64,000 nucleotides of DNA from positions 2,352,501 to 2,416,500 of the forward strand of contig CAJHZI010000649.1 in NCBI GenBank assembly GCA_905160935.1. The letters run 5' to 3'. The notes beneath the pieces are model-generated. The model was given only the letters and a program-made list of their open reading frames with translations, searched no databases and was not told the DNA's origin. The position numbers and the translations under genes were made by a program. Each line of letters opens with the position of its first letter. Position 1 is the first letter of the stretch. Shown piece after piece: positions 60,221 through 64,000 of the stretch. The DNA is from Enchytraeus crypticus. Its lineage: Eukaryota; Annelida; Clitellata; Enchytraeida; Enchytraeidae.

Positions 60221-60466
60221 CTTATTGTAGAGCAGGACGCCGCACACAGCGACGAGCATACCGAGGCTGTTGAGCAGAGATACAGGGTTACCGAGGAAGA
60301 GGATGGACACGGAGATGACGGCAATGCGCTTCGTGCAGTTAGCGACGGCGTAACTTAGCGGAGACACGAGAGCTATGACTGAGAAAGCAATGACGTTCTG
60401 AGCGAAGTTACAGAATCCGTCGAGAACCAGTAGCCCAACGATGCGCGGGGCGTGAATACTGCTTGT
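60221..60466 (-). CDS. SLC35E1: SLC35E1-like transporter, penultimate exon (membrane core)
   Basis: An 82-codon exon, phase 0 at both ends, in the drug/metabolite transporter superfamily (triose-phosphate-transporter-like SLC35E branch). Diagnostic blocks are '[15 protein letters not shown]', '[15 protein letters not shown]', '[14 protein letters not shown]' and 'VCGVLLYNK', covering about three C-terminal membrane helices. SLC35E1 proteins are putative Golgi/ER nucleotide-sugar or phosphate antiporters of unproven substrate. The acceptor is 'tgtgttatttgtag' before ACA (60466), chosen because it alone keeps phase 0 with the upstream exon; a second AG eight bases inside would shift the frame. 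The first 15 coding bases and the acceptor itself belong to the repeat unit of the minisatellite at 60455-60965. Confidence 0.9.
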
Positions 60467-60965
60467 CTACAAATAACACACACACAGTGTAGTGCATACT
60501 GCTTGTCTACACACAACACACAATGTAGTGAATACTGCTTGTCTACACACAACACACACACAATGTAGTGAATACTGCTTGTCTACACACAACACACACA
60601 ATGTAGTGCATACTGCTTGTCTACACACAACACACACACAATGTAGTGAATACTGCTTGTCTACACACAACACACACACAATGTAGTGCATACTGCTTGT
60701 CTACAAATAACACACACACAGTGTAGTGAATACTGCTTGTCTACACACAACACACACACAATGTAGTGAATATTGCTTGTCTACACACAACACACACACA
60801 ATGTAGTGAATACTGCTTGTCTACACACAACACACACAATGTAGTGAATACTGCTTGTCTGTACACAACACACACAGTGTAGTGAATACTGCTTGTCTGT
60901 ACACAACACACACAGTGTAGTGAATACTGCTTTTTTGTACACAACAAACACACAATTTAGTGAAA
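60455..60965. repeat. 36-41 bp minisatellite overlapping an exon boundary
   Basis: About a dozen intronic copies plus the exon copy of the unit that reads, on the plus strand, 'gtagtgaatactgcttgtct' then 'acacacaacacacac(ac)aat'. Length varies with the (AC)n part. On the minus strand each unit contains 'TGTGTGTAG' followed by 'ACAAGCAGTATTCAC', that is, a copy of the splice acceptor and first codons of the SLC35E1-like exon. Confidence 0.92.
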
Positions 60966-61009
60966 TACTAACTGTAATAGTGTAAGGGAAGATTTTCATC
61001 ATATTCTTC

Positions 61010-61172
61010 ATACGCCTTTGAATCACAGTTTAACTAGGATCTGGATTAGAAAAAAATTCTAGCAATTTCTGGAGCCTAGGCTCTCAAAAACCGAATGCTC
61101 TCTCTGACGTTGGTTTTGATCTTAATGCTTTGTAAAATTTTATGACACGCGCAGTCCACGGTTGGACTATTT
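61010..61172 (+). repeat. Repeat-C copy
   Basis: 'tttgaatcacagtttaacta', 'agcaatttctggagcctagg', 'tctgacgttggttttgat' and 'cgcgcagtccacggttgg'. It lies in the short intron between the two SLC35E1-like core exons. Confidence 0.83.
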
Positions 61173-61382
61173 GACACTCTGTGTCGAACTTCTACTGGTT
61201 CAAAATATGGGCTTGAACTACGCCTAACTTTAATTCTTAATCTATTGACCAAAAATTAGAACAGAAATGAGAAAAATACTGAATATCACAAATAAAGCAA
61301 ATAATAGAAAAATATTGAATTGGCAAAGTTAAAGATATGCCACTGAAGGCACCTGAGGGCATATTTAGTGATTATTGATTTA

Positions 61383-61600
61383 TAGAATACTTAATTAATC
61401 GATTTACTTAATTAGTCATTACTTAATCGATTTACGTAATTAGTCATTACTTAAGTAATCGATTTACTTAATTAGTCATTACTTAATCAATTGATTTACT
61501 TAATTAGTCATTACTTAATTAATCGATTTACTTAATTAGTCATTACTTAATTAATCAATTTACTTATTAACTAAATGATTTACGTAGTTATTTAAGATTT
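61383..61600. repeat. AT-rich tandem repeat, about 32-bp unit
   Basis: Six to seven units near 'acttaattaatcgatttac', 'ttaattagtcatt', with length variation in the 'ttaat' run. No further meaning seen. Confidence 0.88.
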
Positions 61601-61638
61601 ACTTATTACTTATTCACTAAGTGAAGAGTTGAACATAC

Positions 61639-61764
61639 TAGACTAGAATCATGTAGCATACGAGTGAGATCATAGACGGCCCATAGAGGTGCGAATAGAA
61701 CCCCCGCTAGTGACGTCAGGATGAACAATAGTCTGAACTGATGCAGACCCGTGTCCTTTAAACA
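61639..61764 (-). CDS. SLC35E1: SLC35E1-like transporter, upstream core exon
   Basis: A 42-codon exon between the acceptor 'ttatttgtttacag' and a consensus donor GTATGT at 61638, phase 0 at the donor. It reads 'CLKDTGLHQFRLLFILTSLA' and then a hydrophobic helix ending '...MLHDSSL'. SLC35E1 homologues have 'KKVLxDxxIHHLRLLxILG' here, immediately after the 'QNIFSKK' motif, so the preceding exon should end in that motif and must lie to the right of this window or be missed. The gene is therefore partial: about the last 199 residues are present in three exons. Confidence 0.85.
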
Positions 61765-61936
61765 CTGTAAACAAATAATAAAATATGGACTTAAGAGGGC
61801 AGGATAGCTCGCATTCTGAATTCAGTAACTTTGTAGAATGGCAATCTCTGGTACAAAATTAAGTAAAATTAGCTCCTCCGCTCGAAATTTTCCGATCTGC
61901 CACTACCGTCATATAATATATCATTAGCCACCAAGC

Positions 61937-61980
61937 ACATCATCTGTACATCATCTGTACAGATGATGTACAGATGATGT
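61937..61980. other. Perfect 44-bp palindrome
   Basis: Made of four 'acagatgatgt'/'acatcatctgt' 11-mers arranged head to head around the centre GT|AC at 61958/61959. It is identical to its own reverse complement along all 44 bases and has no loop. Confidence 0.97.
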
Positions 61981-62264
61981 ACAGATGTTGAAAAATTGTT
62001 TGCGTTTAAGTAAACGTCGATACAATATAAATTCAAAACACTGTTAGATTGCGGATAAATAATTGTAACGCCATAATAGTGTGTTGAATGCTCATCGGAC
62101 AAAATTAAGTTTAAATATACAATAGTCAATACTGACTTATAGTTGTAGAGTTGATCCAATTCCTATGTGTTTTCAAGGTTCAACTTTGTGCATTGTGCAT
62201 CGTCATACAATTTTGTCATCCTGCACAATTTTGTCGATATACGCACACTGTACAGGATATATAT

Positions 62265-62330
<66 letters not shown>
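62265..62330. repeat. (TA)n microsatellite
   Basis: TA run with 'tacatgtata' at the left edge. Confidence 0.95.
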
Positions 62331-62333
<3 letters not shown>

Positions 62334-62481
62334 GGTGCCACTCAAAAAAAATAATGCAATTTTCGTCCTCTCACCCCTCATAATTGTTCATAATATAAAA
62401 AGAGAGAAGCTTGCCAAATTTGAATGTATTCTAATAATATTTACTGGTAGCTCAACACCGTCAAAGTTTTGCAATTTACGC

Positions 62482-62620
62482 AACATTTATCCTGTATATT
62501 ATCAACATTTATCCTGTATATTATCAACATTTATCCTGTATATTATCAACATTTATCCTGTATATTATCAACATTTATCCTATATATATTATCAACATTT
62601 ATCCTATATATTATCGTATT
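62482..62620. repeat. 22-bp minisatellite
   Basis: Six tandem units of about 'caacatttatcctgtatatt' plus 'at'; the last two have 'tatatatt' variants. It is open in two frames by chance. Confidence 0.92.
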
Positions 62621-62739
62621 TTGTTACCTTTATCTTCATAATTTAGATTATCTTCTAAGTATTAATTATTCAATATTCATACAAAAGACGTGTGCTGTAG
62701 TGTAAATATAACCTGTTTTACAGTATTTAACTCAAACAG

Positions 62740-64000
62740 CTACCTGAAAATGTTATTAAGTGATATTTTGTGTGTTTGCCGATGTGGACGTTGCTGCTGC
62801 GACAGATGCAGGAACTTTAGTAAAGCAGGACTTGTTCGGCTTCGGAAATCGTCATGGCGGTGTTTCTCTACAATTTGGAGCAAAAATTGCTTTTGATCCT
62901 CTTGATTTGTGAGGATTCCATTGAACTCTTGAATCAGGGCCACACCTCGCTCGGCTGCATCGTTGACTACTTTCAAACTTCTTACCTTCTGTTGTCCAAC
63001 AACGTAATCCTTGTTGAAGATCCATGTCTCTGGATTGTGGGTGAGAAATGTTTGTGATATATCCAATGCAGTGAAAAGTTACCTAGTGTGATGCGATACA
63101 AATTCAGGCAGCTGCTTGGCATGTAACATGGGGTGGAAGGCTATTCCTCGAGGATGGGCTGTTTTGTTTTGTCAAGATCTGTAACCATGGCAGACTTTAT
63201 ATCGGATGACACTGCAGAGTCAAAGAATGCTAAACCAACCAGGATTTCACTTAAGTACCACAAGTGCCCAGAGAATGACTTTATTGCAGCTTTGGCAACT
63301 GCTTCATGTGTTTTCTTATAACTTTCCAACTCACGGAGTAGCTCCAGATCATTCTTCGCAGCAGATGAAGCACATGGCCATTTTAACCACACATTCAGAT
63401 AAACTTTCATTATAAAAGTATTGAAGTGGCCGAGAGAAGACAGTTCACGGTCAGTCAGTTGAAACTGATTGCGAAAAAGGAAAATCTTGAGACTGTAAAT
63501 CAGCTTCGCCATCCATCGCGCTCTGTGATAAGCTCCGGGAGCTTGAATATGTATGTCGGTGCTACATTCTGCTCCTAGAAATAAAAGCGATAGCTGCAGA
63601 AGTTCACAGTAATCGTCTCTGGGCTGAAACTCGGTAAGATGTTGTCGAATAAACCTAATGATATCATCTCGAACTGAGCTGAGAGTCAATGCAATGAAAT
63701 CCAACTTAAGTCCACTGTTATAGCTGGATCTGTCAATTGATTCCAAATATTCACCAAATCTCTGAAATAACTTGATATTTGGCCCACTGGATGGTCCCAT
63801 TAGTGTATCAAATACCTTAGCAACGATTAGTTCCACGATGTGATGCCTACACGGCAAGCCAATCACATCCCTACCCAGTTTTTCTTCAAGAAGTACGCAG
63901 GCCCCCGCGTGAACTCCTGTGTTGCTAGCTGTAGTGTCAAAGCACATGAATTTTATGCGATCAGCGAGATTCCATTCCTGAAGGAGATTGAAAACTGCAG
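62740..64000 (-). pseudogene. Broken hAT-like/unclassified transposase, runs off the right edge
   Basis: A minus-strand frame open from the window edge to 63141 reads 'MCFDTTASNTGVHAGACVLL', 'GLPCRHHIVELIVAKVFD', 'GAYHRARWMAKLIYSLK' and 'WYLSEILVGLAFFDSAVSSD'. A second frame (63066-62740) continues with 'NPETWIFNKDYVVGQQKV' and 'NDAAERGVALIQEFN'. Between them are one frameshift (near 63140) and one stop codon (near 63070), so the gene is broken. This order is familiar from large transposase-like proteins common in cnidarian and insect genomes; the fold is probably RNase H-like, but I cannot fix the superfamily. It probably sits in an intron of the SLC35E1-like gene on the same strand. Confidence 0.8.

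Larger units (their letters stand above)
61765..62739 (-). other. Intron of the SLC35E1-like gene, right part
   Basis: Contains a 44-bp palindrome (61937-61980), a (TA)n tract (62265-62330) and a 22-bp minisatellite (62482-62620). The expected upstream exon ending in 'NIFSKK' was not found up to 64000. Confidence 0.7.

Noticed and set aside
60467-61026. Cys-rich repeat proteins and a CRISPR-like look of regular repeats
   Set aside because: Units are contiguous without unique spacers, the host is eukaryotic, and the array is a minisatellite at an exon boundary.

Overview
This is a window of a bilaterian invertebrate nuclear genome. It is AT-rich by eye, has large introns and is full of repeats. 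The evidence is spliced genes with GT/AG boundaries, long (TA)n tracts, tRNA-derived and 5S rRNA-derived SINEs, decayed LINE and DNA-transposon copies, and animal-specific genes (a vesicular GABA/glycine transporter and a GPR158-type receptor). I cannot name the phylum with confidence.

Layout. From the left edge to about 21.5 kb on the minus strand lies the 5' end of an orphan class C receptor gene of the GPR158/GPR179 type. I place three exons (21534-21071, 15951-15713, 2414-2228) that join in phase. They encode a signal peptide and much of an extracellular Cache-type ligand domain; the seven-helix part lies beyond the left edge. From 21.5 to 33.4 kb is intergenic DNA with satellites, SINEs and a dead LINE 3' end. 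At 33424-38873 on the plus strand is a complete two-exon VIAAT gene (SLC32A1/unc-47 family, 539 aa). From 38.9 to 48.5 kb is repeat-rich DNA with a 5S-derived SINE and a 3.3-kb DNA transposon with terminal inverted repeats and a broken transposase. At 48522-50849 on the plus strand is a candidate short gene of unknown function: two in-phase exons followed by polyadenylation signals. From 54143 to at least 61764 on the minus strand are the last three exons of an SLC35E1-like transporter. Its introns carry a deleted mariner-like element, another 5S-derived SINE, several copies of one interspersed repeat and, probably, a broken transposase at the right edge.

How the genes relate. VIAAT loads GABA and glycine into synaptic vesicles, and vertebrate GPR158 has been reported as a metabotropic glycine receptor. 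Here the two sit head to head about 12 kb apart, a transmitter-loading gene next to a candidate sensor of the same transmitter. That link is inference from position and needs comparative synteny. I see no prokaryotic-type system, CRISPR array or clearly new multi-gene system. The most unusual features are the 5S-derived SINEs, a minisatellite that has copied a splice acceptor about a dozen times, the unclassified 3.3-kb transposon, the candidate unknown gene, and two near-perfect palindromes.
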